Counted from the first letter of the stretch, positions 1-10,917 are shown. The stretch is DNA of 64,000 nucleotides from Mycteria americana (GCF_035582795.1 NC_134365.1:222287887-222351886); one strand, 5' to 3'. Notes: generated from the letters alone by a model not told the origin. Numbers and translations are program-made.

Positions 1-255
1 CCCCGTGCTCCCAGAGCTTGGGCAGAGCCTCCTCCATCAGGAGCTGCGGAGCCCTGGCCGGTGGCCCTGGCTGAGCCGAGGCCGGGCTGGCCTTTGAGCG
101 GGTCCTGCTGTGCACGCGTCCATCCGTGAGCGTCCCCACCGCGCCGCGCCGGGCTCCATCCGTCTCCCCTGCCTGCATGCGTGCGGCGTGCTGCCCCCCG
201 GCAGCGTCTGCGCCTCGGTTTTGAGGTTGGAATAAAGCACTGAGTATTTTTGTGA
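1..255 (+). other. 3' end of a plus-strand transcript, probably PGAP2 3'UTR
   Basis: No coding sequence is recognisable here. The stretch is GC-rich and ends in a canonical AATAAA at 231-236, followed by a T/GT-rich segment (gtatttttgtgag), which is the layout of a vertebrate cleavage and polyadenylation site. In mammals PGAP2 lies tail-to-tail with RHOG, and RHOG is the next gene here on the minus strand, so assignment to PGAP2 is an inference from synteny. It could instead be the tail of any other plus-strand transcript. Confidence 0.45.
231..236 (+). terminator. AATAAA polyadenylation signal
   Basis: Canonical hexamer with a GT/T-rich downstream element within 10-25 bases. Cleavage would be expected near 245-255. 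Confidence 0.6.
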
Positions 256-2720
256 GCTCTCGGCAAACTCTGTGCCGCTTCCACCCCGCCCGGCCAGTGC
301 ACGGCCCCGGCACGGCCAGCGGGTCCCGTCCCTTCCCGGGACCCTGGGCCAGGCTGGGGGCTGGGCTGGGGTGCCGGACGTGGACCCCGGGTGCCGGGGC
401 TGGGCTGTGGGGTGCAGATCCCGGCGTTGAAGCTGGGGTGCGGGACGTGGATCGCTGGGGTGCGGGATGTGGATCCTGGGGGCTGGGGCTGGGGTGCAGG
501 ACGTGGACCCCAGGTGTCGGGGCTCGGGTGTGGGACAGGAGCCCCGGGTGCGGGGGTGCAGGACATGGGGGTCGGGTGCTGGGGCTGGGCTGTGGGGTGT
601 GGAGGGCTGAAGCTGGGGTGCAGGACGTGGATCGCTGGGCTGTGGGATGTGGACCCCGGGTGCTGGGGCTGGGGCGTGGGACAGGAGCCCCGGGTGCGGG
701 GGTGCAGGACGTGGACGCCGGGTGCCGGGCGAGGCGGGGGCAGGCTCGGCAGGGCTGGGGGAGGCTGGGAGCCGGCCAGGGAGCCGGGCGGGAGGCGCAG
801 GGCTCCCAGGCCGAGTCCGCCCCGCAGCTGGCGGCTCCGCTCCCCGCCCAGCTCGGGGGCTGCTGACGGCTGCCGATGGATGCTGCGGGGCCAGCGGGGC
901 CGGGGCAGCGGAGCCCGGGGCCAGGAGGGTGGGCTGGGCGCAGCTGGGGTTCGGGCCACGGCGCCGGGGCTGAGCAGGGGCCAGGGGAGCTGCCTGGGGC
1001 CTCAGTTTCCCTCTGCCCCGTGCCGGGGGCTCCTGCCGGGGCGGCGGGGCCGTGGCGGGGCCCTGACCTCATCGCGGCCGGGCCCGGGAGCAGCTGGGAG
1101 GGGAACAGCGATGAGCTCATCCCGCCGCGCCGGGGCCAGGGCAGGGCCGCATCCTGCTGCCTCGCTCCGCACCGCGCCCCGGGGCCCCCGCCTCGTCCCG
1201 GCACCCGCTCCTCTGCCGTACCCCGCCGGGGCGGCTCCTCGCCCCCCACCTCGGGGCCTGCAGCCCCTGCCAGCACCCTGCCAGCCCTGGGGACCGGCGT
1301 CCGTGTCGGTGCCCTGGCAGGAGACCCCTGGCCAGCTCCCGCCCCGGGCACGGGGACGGCCCTGCTGCGGCAGCCCGGGCGTACCGAGGGTCCCCCCGAG
1401 AGCGCGGGGCATCCCAGCGAGGGAGGGGGCCCAGCGCTGCGTCGGCCCCGCAGCTCCGCCCTGCGCAGCCCCGCGCCGTGGCACCCACGGCCCTGCCCGC
1501 GGGAGCTCGTGGGGTGGCACCACCTCGGGCACCGGCAGCCCCGCCTGCAGCCCTCGCCCCAGCGGAGGGGCCTCCCCCCGGCGCAGCCCCCCGGGCGATA
1601 GCGGGGGTGAAGGCCAGACCCCGCAGCGGGAGCAGGACACGGCCGCGGGGATCCCGCACGGCGGGCGCAGGGTTTGGTGCAGCCGGGACCCGCAAGCCCG
1701 CTGGCGTGCAGCCCCTTGGGGACAGGCCGGGGCCGTGCCCCAGCGTCGCGGGCGCCAGGCTGGGGGTTCAGGGGGGCCGTGCGTTGCACCGGGCCCCGGG
1801 AGGCTGCGGCAAGGCACGGCCGCGGGCGGGAGACGGGGCCGGGAGGTGGCCGGAGCCACCCTGCCTCGTGGCACCGTCGCCCACGCCGGCCCCCGGCGGC
1901 CCCCCGCTCTGGCCGGGAAATGGCAGCAGGGAACAAAGGCGGCTTGTGGCGGGCGCCGGGTCTCTGCCCTTCCTGCAGGAAGGCCCCGGGGCCAGACAAG
2001 GGGCCCGTGTGCGCGGCAGCGGGGGCCCTGCCAGGCCTCGCCGGATCCGGCCGCCAGCCAGCACGTGCCGGCAGCCCGCGGGGGCTGGTGAGGGGGTGGC
2101 GAGCGTGGCTGAGCAGCCGGGGCTGCTGCTGGTCCCTCGCTGCCGCCGTCGGCGGCCTCAGCGCTCGGCCACAGGACCCGGGGTCCCCCAGGACGCCCCA
2201 GCCCCCGGGCGCGGGGACACCGGGCTCTGGCCTTTGCCTGCAGCTCCGGAGCGGGGCAGGACAGGGCAGAGCCAGAGTTGGGGGGGCTCCCAGGGAGGGG
2301 ACCTCGCTCCTGCAGCCCCCTGTGCCCACCCCTGTAACGGCCCCGTCCCCGATGTCCCCATTCCCACCCAGTGCAACGTCCCCATGGCCACCTCCTGCAA
2401 TGTCCCCGTTCCTGTCCCTTGCGATGTCCCCAGGCCCCCCCACGGGAGCTCAGCGCTGGCCCTGAGTGGGTCTGAGGGTGCCCGGGGGTCGGGGCTGGCC
2501 ACGGCAGGGGCACCCCGGGTTTCGCCCAGCCGCGGCCTGCCCTGGGCAGAGACCCCCGGCAGGCAGCGGCGCCGCCGCGAGCGCCCTTGGCTCGGCCCTG
2601 GCAGGGCGAGGGGTCCCGGCCCGGCTCAGCCCGGGGGCAGCCGTGTCCCCCCCGGGGGGGGGTTGCAGGGGCGTCCCCGTGCCCGGGGAAGGTGGGCGCG
2701 CGCGGGAGAGCACAGGAGAC
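256..2720. other. GC-rich intergenic region between the PGAP2-side transcript and RHOG
   Basis: The stretch is very GC-rich, with long open frames on both strands that have no recognisable protein content. It holds a minisatellite at 370-740 and a weaker 'gtcccc' periodicity around 2330-2440. Otherwise I see no gene, splice-site pair or RNA gene. Confidence 0.5.
370..740. repeat. irregular GC-rich minisatellite
   Basis: Variants of 'gggtgcaggacgtgga' followed by 'ccgggtgctggggctggg' recur many times. Longer blocks are duplicated at different offsets: the 'gaagctggggtgc' block at 429 recurs at 609 (180 bp), and the 'gtgggacaggagccccggg' block at about 530 recurs at about 676 (146 bp). This suggests repeated unequal exchange and not a clean array. 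Confidence 0.7.
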
Positions 2721-3541
2721 GGGGAGCCTGGGCAGGTCTCTTTATTTAAGGAGAAGCAACTCGGGGAGCAGCTGGTTACAGGCGAGTCCCACCGCCCTGC
2801 GGAGCCCTGGCACCAGCCGGCGCGGGAGCACGCTCCTCTGGCAGAGCCCGCCGGCAGCACCGGCTCCGCTCTCGCCAGGGCCGGACTTCCCTGGCGCTGG
2901 CCCCGGGGAGCCGGCGATGCTGCGCCGGGCCGGGCTCACCCCGAACACCCACCCAGGAGAGCCCCGGCGCGGCCGCCGGGACCCCGCGGCAGCACGGGGC
3001 CTTGCCGGCGCCGGGGCGGCAGGACGCTCGGAGGTGGCCGAGCGCCGGGGCTGGCACAGGGGGGGCCTCGGGCCTCCCCCCGCGCCCCCGCAGCCCCGCT
3101 GGTGCAGGGGATGGGGGTGACGGGTCCCCCCGTGGGGTGCTCGGGGTGGGGGTGGCAGGTCCCCGTGGGGTGCTCAGGGCAGGAGGGGGGGTCAGCCACC
3201 CCGGGCATCCCCTTCTCAGGAAGCGTTGCTCTGTGCCGGGACCGGAGAGGCGAGGCCCAAAAGCGAACGCTGACAGCCAGGGCCGGGGCGGGGGTCCCGC
3301 AGGGCTGGGGGAGCCCCGCTGCCCCCGGGGCGGACGGCCAGTTAGTGCAAACGAGGTCTGTATTATTAAAGCTGGCGGCTTCGGGCTGGTGGCCCCGGTC
3401 CCGCCGTCCCCGGGGGGGCAGCGGGGCTCGGGGAGGCACCGGGGCGGGCAGGGGGGGTCTGGCGGCGCCGGGCAGTGTCTTGGAGGGCGGCGGGGCCGGG
3501 GCAGGGGCAGGATTGTCTCTCGCTGGTCGCCGGCAGCCCCA
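2720..3541 (-). other. RHOG: RHOG 3' untranslated region
   Basis: The sequence runs from the RHOG stop codon to just past the minus-strand AATAAA at 2741-2746, giving a 3'UTR of about 0.8 kb. An AATAAT variant lies at 3362-3367 on the minus strand and could give a shorter 3'UTR of about 200 nt. The exact 3' end is inferred. Confidence 0.6.
2741..2746 (-). terminator. RHOG: RHOG polyadenylation signal (AATAAA on the minus strand)
   Basis: The plus strand reads TTTATT within 'ctctttatttaagg', giving AATAAA on the minus strand. It is the only canonical hexamer downstream of the RHOG stop codon in this orientation before the intergenic region. Confidence 0.6.
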
Positions 3542-4117
3542 TCACAAGAGGACGCAGGACTTCTTGGGCTTGGCTGGGACAGGGTTGAGCACGGCCCTCA
3601 CCGCCTCAGTGAAGACATCCTTGATGCCCTCCTGGTTGAGCGCCGAGCACTCCAGGTACTTGACGGCGTGGATCTGCTTGGAGAGGCTGATGCCTTGCTG
3701 GGTGGTGATGGGCGCCTGGTTCTGCTCCTTGAGCCGCTTCATGGTCTCGGGGTTGTTTCTCAGATCCTTCTTGGTGCCGACGAGGAGGATGGGCACGCTG
3801 GGGCAGTGGTGGCACACCTCCGGGTACCACTTGTGCTTGACGTTCTCGTAGGAGGGCGGGCTGGCGATGGAGAAGCAGATGATGAAGACGTTGGTCTGGG
3901 GGTAGGAAAGCGTCCGGAGGCGGTCGTACTCCTCCTGGCCGGCCGTGTCCCACAGGTTTAAGTTAATAGTCCTGCCATCCACCGTGTTCTGGGCGCTGTA
4001 GTTGTCAAAGACGGTGGGGATGTACTCCTTGGGGAAGGCGTTGGTGGTGTAGCAGATGAGCAGGCAGGTCTTCCCCACCGCCCCGTCGCCCACCACCACA
4101 CACTTGATGCTCTGCAT
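3542..4117 (-). CDS. RHOG: RhoG, Rho-family small GTPase (complete coding exon)
   Basis: RhoG is a Rac-related small GTPase. It is prenylated and membrane-bound, and signals through ELMO-DOCK to Rac1 to control ruffling, phagocytosis, macropinocytosis and leukocyte migration. The 191-aa length equals the vertebrate family length. Visible motifs are the P-loop GDGAVGKT (residues 10-17), switch I with T35 ([11 protein letters not shown]), switch [12 protein letters not shown] (57-66, with Q61), the guanine-specificity TKKD (115-118), SAL (158-160) and a C-terminal CVLL CAAX box, where the terminal Leu predicts geranylgeranylation. Substitutions relative to mammalian RhoG as I recall it fall mainly in the second half; the switch regions look unchanged. 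The tail before the CAAX box is short and lysine-rich (PAKPKKS). The gene is coded by one exon, as in mammals. The start is supported by the family N-terminus [12 protein letters not shown] and by a splice acceptor 39 nt upstream. Confidence 0.98.
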   Translation of the reverse strand: MQSIKCVVVGDGAVGKTCLLICYTTNAFPKEYIPTVFDNYSAQNTVDGRTINLNLWDTAGQEEYDRLRTLSYPQTNVFIICFSIASPPSYENVKHKWYPEVCHHCPSVPILLVGTKKDLRNNPETMKRLKEQNQAPITTQQGISLSKQIHAVKYLECSALNQEGIKDVFTEAVRAVLNPVPAKPKKSCVLL

Positions 4118-4160
4118 CCCCGCGGCTCGGCGTCCCTCGCGTCCCCCTTCAGCAGCCTGC
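4118..4160 (-). other. RHOG: RHOG exon 2 acceptor and 5'UTR segment
   Basis: Read on the minus strand, a pyrimidine-rich run (ccctctcccctccccgcag) ends at 4157, and the exon begins at 4156 with GCTGCTGAAG. That leaves 39 nt of 5'UTR before the ATG at 4117. Joined to the putative exon 1 this segment supplies the stop codon of a five-codon upstream ORF. Confidence 0.75.
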
Positions 4161-4483
4161 GGGGAGGGGAGAGGGTCAGGGGAGGGGGACGCGCCGGGGC
4201 CGGGGTCACCGTGGTCCCCCCCGCTCGGACACCCCGAGGCCGCAGGGTGCAGAGGGACGGGTCACACTCCGCTCACCCTCCATCCCGCAGCCCGGGTGAG
4301 CTTCCCGGCCAGGCGCGTCCCCCCCGGCAGCCCCCGGTGCGCAGCAGCCCAGAGACCCCCCGCCGGGGAACCGCATCCCCTGACCCAGGGCAAACGCGTG
4401 TGCCGCCGTGGCTGGTGTGCACGGGAACCGCATCGTCCCCAGGACGGTGCTCCCAGTACAGCCAGGCTGCTGCAGCGCCCCGA

Positions 4484-4797
4484 GCCGTGCTGTGCCATGC
4501 CGTGCCGTGCCCTGCGGTGCCATGTGGTGCCATGCCATGCCATGCCCTGCGGTGCCATGCCGTGCCGTGCCATGCCACGCTGTGCCATGCCCTGTGGTGC
4601 CATGCCCTGCGGTGCTGTGCCATGCCACGCCGTGCCATGCCCTGCAGTGCCATGCCATACCACGCTGTGCCACGCCCTGCAGTGCCATGCCATGCCGTGC
4701 CATACCACGCTGTGCCACGCTCTGCCATGCCCTGCGGTGCCATGCCATGCCATGCTGTGCCATGCCCTGCGGTGCCATGCCGTGCCATGCTGTGCCT
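4484..4797. repeat. phased pentanucleotide array (GCCRT)n
   Basis: About 62 consecutive 5-bp units stay in phase throughout. The units are mostly gccat and gccgt, with gccct, gcggt and gctgt variants. Because five is coprime to three, every frame reads a repetitive Cys/His/Ala/Pro peptide, which explains the long spurious open frames on both strands. It sits about 330 bp upstream of the RHOG exon 2 acceptor. Confidence 0.92.
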
Positions 4798-6059
4798 CCA
4801 GCCCGGTACAGGACGGAGGGCAGCAGGGCACGCAGCCGGGGCAGATTTGGGCTGCGGGAGCGTGTGGGCTGCCACCGTGCGCCCCAGCCCCGCCAAGCGG
4901 GCCCGGTGCTGGCCCCGGCGGGGCAGAGGCTGGGCTGGTGCCGCGGCCGGGCTGGAGAGCGGCCGCTGGCGTGGCCCCTCAGGGCTGACGTCCGCTCCGG
5001 CAGCTGTGTTTATCCCCGAGCCCGGCGCGCGTTTCCCTGTTTGCCTTCCTCGGGTTCCCTCTGCGATCGCCATTACGGGCCGCATCCTGCTCCCCTTCCT
5101 GCTGCAGGCTGGAGCCGCGCGGTGCCGGGGTAGGAGGGTGCCCGCCCGTGGGGCCGGGCTGGGGCCGGCAGCCCCTTTCCCCGCCAGGGTCCGGCCACGG
5201 GCGCAGCGGCTGCCCGAGGGGATTTAGCATGGCGGGGGGGTTATCCCGGCCGGGGCAGCGAGGCGCAGGGCTGAGAAGCCGCAGCCACGGGGAGGGCGCA
5301 GAGGCGCTGGGGCGGAGGGGCCGGGGACGCCGCATCGGCCCCGAGCCCTGGGCTGGGGGACGCCCTTCCCCAGAGCCCCCCGGGGCTGCAGGGCCGGGGC
5401 AGCGTGGCTGGGGAAGGGCGAAGGGGCCGTGCCCCCCGCCCCGAGCCCCCGGCCCCTCGCATGGGGAAGTCGCTCTTCCTCTTCCCGCCCTGACACCCGG
5501 CTTCCTGCCCGTGGCGGGGCCGGGTGCGCCATGACCCCCGCCCTGCCTGGCTCCCTGCCTGCACCGCTGCCTCCCCGGGTACGGGCAGGACAGGCGGGGG
5601 GCCCGGCCCGAACGCCGCTGAAGCCGCCCCGCGGTGCCGTGCCCCAGTTTCCCCAGTGCAGAGGTGCTTCCACGGCAGGGGGTATCCCCAGGCTCCAGCC
5701 TGTGAAGGGGCCGCAGCAGCGGGGGGCGGCGGCAGGCAGCCCCCCCGCAGGCAGCACCTGCCCGCAGCAGGAAGCCGGCGGCCGCAGCAGCGCCGGGGCT
5801 GCTCACACGGCGTGGGATCCCAGGCGGGTCACAAATAAACACACGGCCTTCGGCCTCAATTTTCTCCCCGCTTTGGTCGCCAACGCGGCCCAGAGGGCTT
5901 CCTCGCACCAGGCCGCAGTGGCCGGGGTGCCCCGGGGCCGGGGCGGGGCTCAGCGACGGTGCGGGCAGGCGGGCGGGCAGCAGCGGGCAGGGGACCCCCG
6001 CCGGGGTCTGCGGGGCTCGGAGCAGCAGCGCGAGGCCGGGGCGGTGGGCGAAGGGGCGG

Positions 6060-6330
6060 GAGCAGGATCAGGGCGATGGGCGCGGGAGCAGGGGGAGCAG
6101 GAACAGGATCGGGGAGCAGGAGCAGCGCGAGGGGGACAGGATCAGGATCAGGACAGGGAGCGGGAGCGGGGCAGTGGGAGAAGGAGGCAGATCAGGGCGA
6201 TGGGAGCAGGAGCAGGGTGATGGGGACAGGAGCAGGGGGAGCAGGAGCAGGACAGTGGGAGCAGGAACTGGATCGGGGCGATGGGAGCAGGATCGGGGCG
6301 ATGGGAGCAGGATCGGGGCGATGGGAGACC
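6060..6330. repeat. purine-rich minisatellite (gggagcagga / gatcggggcgatgg units)
   Basis: Degenerate 'gggagcagga(t/a)c' units run through the block. They resolve at the right edge into a clean 20-bp unit present nearly three times (6271-6290, 6291-6310, 6311-6328). The strong G-versus-C strand bias continues through the block. Confidence 0.8.
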
Positions 6331-6975
6331 GAGCTCCCTCCGCGGCTGCGGAGCCATCTCCAGGGACGGGCACCCTCCGCGGGGGCTGTAACTGCCACCC
6401 CGCTGCCCCATGCCGTCGCCGTGGGGAGGGGGACAGGGGAGGGGACAGCACCGGGGAGGGGACAGGGGGGAGCAGGCAGCGCTGGGAGGGAACCCCCAGG
6501 GAGACCCCAGCGCCCCGGCCCCCAGCCGGGGGTCCCGCCTGCCCGCGGGGGCTGCCCCGCTCCGGCCCGGCACCGACTGCCCACGACGCCCAAGGCACCC
6601 TCACTTCTCATCAGGTGCTGCCGCTGGCTCCTCGCCCGCCGTCCCCGCAGCGCTGGGCGGCCACAGCCGGCACCCCCGGCCCCTGCCCGGCTGCATCGCG
6701 CCCAAAATGCCCCCGCGCCAGTGCCCAGCCCCGGCCGCCCTGCTCGCCCCAGCCGCCAGGGACCAGTGGGGCCACGCAGACGCAGTGGGGCCATGGGACG
6801 TGGCACCCCACGGCCCCCGTGCCCCCTCCGTCCTGCAGCCACTCCGCCTCTTTGCCCAGGGCTCCCGGGGCTGGGGGGGTTCCCTGGGGCAGCCCTCGGA
6901 GCGGGATGGGGCCACCCCCATTGTGCCATGGCGGGGACCTGGCGGGGACCTGGCTGGGACCTGGCTGAGCTGGCG

Positions 6976-7041
6976 GGGACCCATCTGACCCGGTTTGGAC
7001 CCATCTGCCCCGGTTTGGACCCATCTGCCCCGGTTTGGACC
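6976..7041. repeat. 20-bp tandem repeat, three copies
   Basis: The unit 'ccatctgccccggtttggac' occurs three times in a row, with one copy reading ctgac in place of ctgcc. It is preceded by shorter 'ggggacctggc' repeats from about 6932. Confidence 0.85.
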
Positions 7042-7134
7042 TGCTTCCCCCCGTCATCCACGAGGCTCGGGGGGCACAGGCACCCCGCTCGCCCCGCTCT
7101 CCCTCGGCCCCTCCGGGGCAGCTGGCAGCGCTGC

Positions 7135-7400
7135 AGCAGATTTTTTTTCCTTTTCTGATGAGATCAGGCTGAAGAAGAGATGGCAAAATAAGAATTTTCC
7201 TGGAAAGCCATTTTTGTTCGTATTTTAGATTTAAATTCTCTTCTCTTCCCAAGCCAAAGGCCACCAGGCGCTGGGTCGCTGGGAGCCAGAGCCAGCCGCT
7301 CCCGGCCAAAATAAACCCAAACCGGGCTTTGCTTTGTGAAAAAAACCCCAAAGGTTATTTCTAAATCCCAACCTTTGGTTTTCTTTGCAAAACCATCCCC
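7135..7400. other. AT-rich islet with a hairpin in RHOG intron 1
   Basis: About 265 bases of much lower GC than their surroundings contain T- and A-runs. They include a perfect 9-bp inverted repeat, ccaaaggtt (7348-7356) and aacctttgg (7370-7378), around a 13-base loop. It could be a conserved non-coding element or the remnant of an old insertion. No coding signal is seen. Confidence 0.4.
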
Positions 7401-8177
7401 GCCGCGGGGCTCTGGGGAGCAGCCGTGTCCCCGGGGACCCCGCGGGGCAGGGCAGGAGGTGCACCGAGCGGCACCGGGCTCAGCCGGGCGGGGGGAGCGT
7501 GCAGCGGCTTTAAAACCACCCGAACCCAGGGGTGTGGGCGCAGCAGCCGGCGGGTGCAGCGTCCCCGCTGCAGGGACGTCACTGGGGGGGACCCAGCCGG
7601 GGGGTGCAAGGGGGTGCGGGATGCGATAGATGGGGAGGGCAGGGAGGTGGAGGGGCCCCGGGGGGGCGAGGGGCAGCACCCCAGAGCGGGAGCCACCTCG
7701 AGGCATCGCGGCACCCGAGGGTGCCCCACGAGCCCCCAATGAGGCACGCAGCCCCCTGGCACCCCCAGGCTCCCGCTGTCTCCATGGCCCACGGGCACCC
7801 CAAGGTCACCAGTGTCCCCACGGTAGCTATTTGCATGCTGGGCAGCCACTCTGCAGCACACGGCGGGGCTCGGCGGAGGGTCCCCGCTGCCCCCCAGGCC
7901 GGGGTCCCCTGGCTGCCAGGACTGGCTGGCTGGTGCTGTGGCACCGGGGGATCCCCCGGGCTGGGGCCGGGGCCGCGGGTCCCGGGTGCCAGCCAGGGTC
8001 ACCCAGCTGAGGTGGGAGCGAGAGGGGTCCCGCAGCAGCCCCGGACCCCAGGTCAGGGGGGTTGGGGGCAGTTCGGTGCCCCGAGAGGCTGCCGGGGGCA
8101 CCCCAGGGAGCACTGGGGTCCCGGGGACACCCCGGTGGCAGAGCGGCCGGGGGAGATGCGGCCAGAGCCCATCGCTG

Positions 8178-8189
8178 TCTATAAATACC
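8178..8189 (+). promoter_or_regulatory. TATA-like element TATAAATA in a GC-rich setting
   Basis: TATAAATA at 8180-8187 lies in GC-rich DNA. The surrounding 12-mer tctataaatacc recurs exactly at 10723-10734. No transcript starting here can be shown from sequence alone. Confidence 0.25.
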
Positions 8190-8560
8190 CGGGGGAAGGA
8201 CACGGGCGGGAAGAGCCGCCGGAGCCCAAGGACAATATTGGCAGCAGAACAGAAGGGCAGGAGCCAGCCCCGGCGGGGGATGCGGGGAAGCCGCCGCGGC
8301 CAGAAGCAGGGTGCGAGGGGTGGCTCTCCGGGGCACGGGGACGAAGCGGTGCCCCCCTGCCCGCAGCTCCCTGTCCCTTGGGGTGCGGGGCGGCCCCCGA
8401 GCACCAGCTCCAGCCCTGCGACAGCCCCGTGGCGGGACAAGACGTGCACCAGTCACGCCGAGCTCAAACCCCACATCCCCAAACCGGCCGTGGGACCGCA
8501 GACAGCCTGGGGTGAGCTGGCACCCAGCGGGCACCCATCCCCATCCCAGGAAAGGCCCAG

Positions 8561-8571
8561 GCTGAGTCAGC
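8561..8571. promoter_or_regulatory. Maf recognition element / AP-1 palindrome
   Basis: GCTGAGTCAGC is a perfect 11-bp palindrome matching the core of the MARE consensus bound by small-Maf/NF-E2, Nrf and Bach dimers. It lies in RHOG intron 1, and an AGATAAG GATA motif follows at 8978-8984. The motif is seen directly; binding and target gene are inference. Confidence 0.4.
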
Positions 8572-8664
8572 GGGGCCGCTAAGGAAGGGGACGGGGTGCA
8601 AGTGGAAACGCTCGTGCCCATGAGAGCATCGCTGCTACGGGGAAACGGAGGAAAGGAGGAGGAG

Positions 8665-8708
8665 GCAGCAGGCAGTGGGCAGTGGGCAGCGGGCAGCGGG
8701 CAGCGGGC
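8665..8708. repeat. 7-bp tandem repeat (gggcagt/gggcagc)n
   Basis: Six or so adjacent heptamers, gggcagt changing to gggcagc, form a short array. Confidence 0.8.
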
Positions 8709-9527
8709 CACTTCTCCATGACCCAGGGCCCCTGGGGCTGCGAAACCCCAGCGTGGCCCGAGGCTCCCCACCGGCAACCAGCAAACGTGGGCGCACACGC
8801 TGCCCGTGGAGGGGCCGGGGCAGGACCCGGCTGCTCGTGCAGGACCGATTTTGCTCTCACCATCGCTGGCACCACGGGCACCACCGGCTCTGGGTGCGGG
8901 GCCAGGGCCAGTGACACGACGAGGGGACACGCAGGCACGGCCAGGGTGCCGTGCTCGCCGAGGAGGGGGCTTGGTGCAGATAAGAGTCCCCGCAGCAGCC
9001 AAAGCCCCAAGCCCCGCTATGGGTGCCAGGGAGGGGGACGCGCGGCAGGAGGGCTTCGGCTCTGGCCCCCCTCGGAGCTGCCCCTCCGCCACAACGCTTC
9101 CAGCCGCAGCCCCCGGGGCTCTGCCCCCCGGGTCACGCTCCCGACCCGTCCCCACAGCCCCTGCCGAAGCCCCAACCCTCCCTCGGCTGCCCGGGGCAGA
9201 TCGGGGTGCTGCAGGGGCCACCCGTGTCCCTGACCCGCAGCCGCGTGGGCTCCGGCCCCCCTGGACCTCCCTGTCCCCGCTGCAAGACGACAGGAGGGGA
9301 GGTGGGAGCCGCCGAACGGGGCCAGGACCCCCGGCCAGGATGGGGCTGGGGGTTGCACAGTGGCATCCCTGCGGTGCCGGGCGGGGGCCGGAGGTCGCCT
9401 GCGGTCCCCACAGCATCCCGACACCGGGGCACCCGAGGGTCCTGCAGCCCACGGCCCCCGGACAGCCCAGCCACTGCCCTGCGGTGCCCAGGGACATGGG
9501 GCGAGCACAGCCCCAGCCCTGGTGTGC

Positions 9528-9600
9528 GCCTGCCTGCCTGCCTGCCTGCCTGCCCTGCCTGCCTGCCCTGCCCTGCCCTGCCCTGCCCTGCCTGCTGCCA
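9528..9600. repeat. (CCTG)n/(CCCTG)n simple repeat
   Basis: Alternating tgcc and ctgcc units cover about 70 bases. In RHOG sense the transcript would carry CAGG/CAGGG units. The interruptions suggest a stable array, not an expanded one. Confidence 0.9.
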
Positions 9601-9806
9601 GCACCGCTGCCCGCACAAGGCCAGCTCTGTTCTCCCGGGAAGTCTGCGGCCGGCAGCACCCTTAACCCCTTCTGGCCCCCCTAGAGATGCTGGGGCGCGG
9701 GCAGCCTTGTGGGGCTGAGGGGCACAGACACGTGGGGCACAGCCCGCGTGGGGCACCGGAGCCGCCTGCCCCTTCCCAGCCCTATGCCCTGGCCCCACAG
9801 AAAGGG

Positions 9807-9837
9807 AACCAGAAGAGGAAGAGGAAGAGGAAGAGTC
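9807..9837. repeat. (GGAAGA)n purine tract
   Basis: Four or five gaagag hexamers in an all-purine run. Confidence 0.8.
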
Positions 9838-10388
9838 GGAGCACGGGGGGGGTCTGCACGGTGCCCAGCCCCGGGGCTCAGCACCCCCCCGGACACCCTC
9901 TGCGCCGCCGGGGCTGGGATTTGGGGTGCTGGGGAGAGGGCGTGGGCGGGTGAGCGGGGCTGCGGGTGATGCACCGCGACCTCCCCCCAGTCGCCGCCCC
10001 CCGGGACGGGAAAAGCGACTCATCGCTTCTTCGGCAGAAAAAGGAAGCAAAACTCGCTCGCCATCTCTCCCAGCCAGGGCATCCCCTCGCTGGGTTTTTC
10101 CTCCGGGGAAGCGGAGCAGCCGCCCCTGCGGGCTCCCCTTCCGCTGCCGGCCCGGCCGGCCCGGGCCCCGCGACACCCAACCCCGACCCAACCCGACCAA
10201 ACCAACCCAAAGCGTGCGCAGGCTGCGCGCCCTGCGCCCTGCGCCCCAGCCCACGTACCCTGCGCCGCGCGCGGCGCAGCCTGCGCTCTGCACCCCACAC
10301 CGTGCACCGCAAACCGTGCGCGGAGCGCTGTGCGCAACAGCCCCCGCGTCGCACGCCGCGCTCGGCGCGGCCCACGCTGCGCCCACAC

Positions 10389-10445
10389 CGTGCACCCCAC
10401 AACCATGCGCCGTGCACCCCACAACCATGCGCCGTGCACCCCGTG
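10389..10445. repeat. 22-bp tandem duplication plus partial third copy
   Basis: A unit starting cgtgcaccccacaaccatg occupies 10389-10410 and 10411-10432 exactly. A partial copy begins at 10433. The flanks are richer in older 'tgcaccc' variants. Confidence 0.85.
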
Positions 10446-10917
10446 CACCCTGCACCCCGCTCCCCACCACAGGCACCCCACACCGGGCACCCTGCACGGT
10501 GCCGGCGGGGAGCAGAGCCGCAGCCAGCCCGTCGCTGGCCGCGCTCGCGGGCCGGGCAGCGTGTCGTCCGTCCCGGACAGACGGACCAGCCCAGACCGAG
10601 CCGGGGCTGCGGGGCTGGGGGTCAGCAGCCGTGATCGCTCCCGCTCGCTGGGGAGAGCAGCACAGCGCGGCCCCCCCGGCACCGCCGCCGCCTCAGCAGG
10701 CAGAAAGAGGAAACTAATAAAATCTATAAATACCGAGCAGGGACCCCGTGGGGCCGAGCGCGCCGGCCCAGCACCGCCACGGCAGTGGGGCGGGGGCGGT
10801 TTCTGCCACGGCCGCAGCGGGGACCCGGTGCTGGCACGGCAGACACGGGGTCCACGCTCTGCGGGACGTGCCCCGAGGTGTGCTGTCACCCGTACCCCCG
10901 GCTCTGCCCCGGGGCCC

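Noticed and set aside
391-2091. 566-aa plus-strand open frame
   Set aside because: It consists of translated GC-rich minisatellite and low-complexity Gly/Arg/Pro/Ala, with frames of equal length on the other strand. No domain or splice context.
4206-5227. Cys/His-rich repeat proteins on both strands
   Set aside because: Frames of the pentamer array. Any 5-bp repeat without a stop stays open in all frames.
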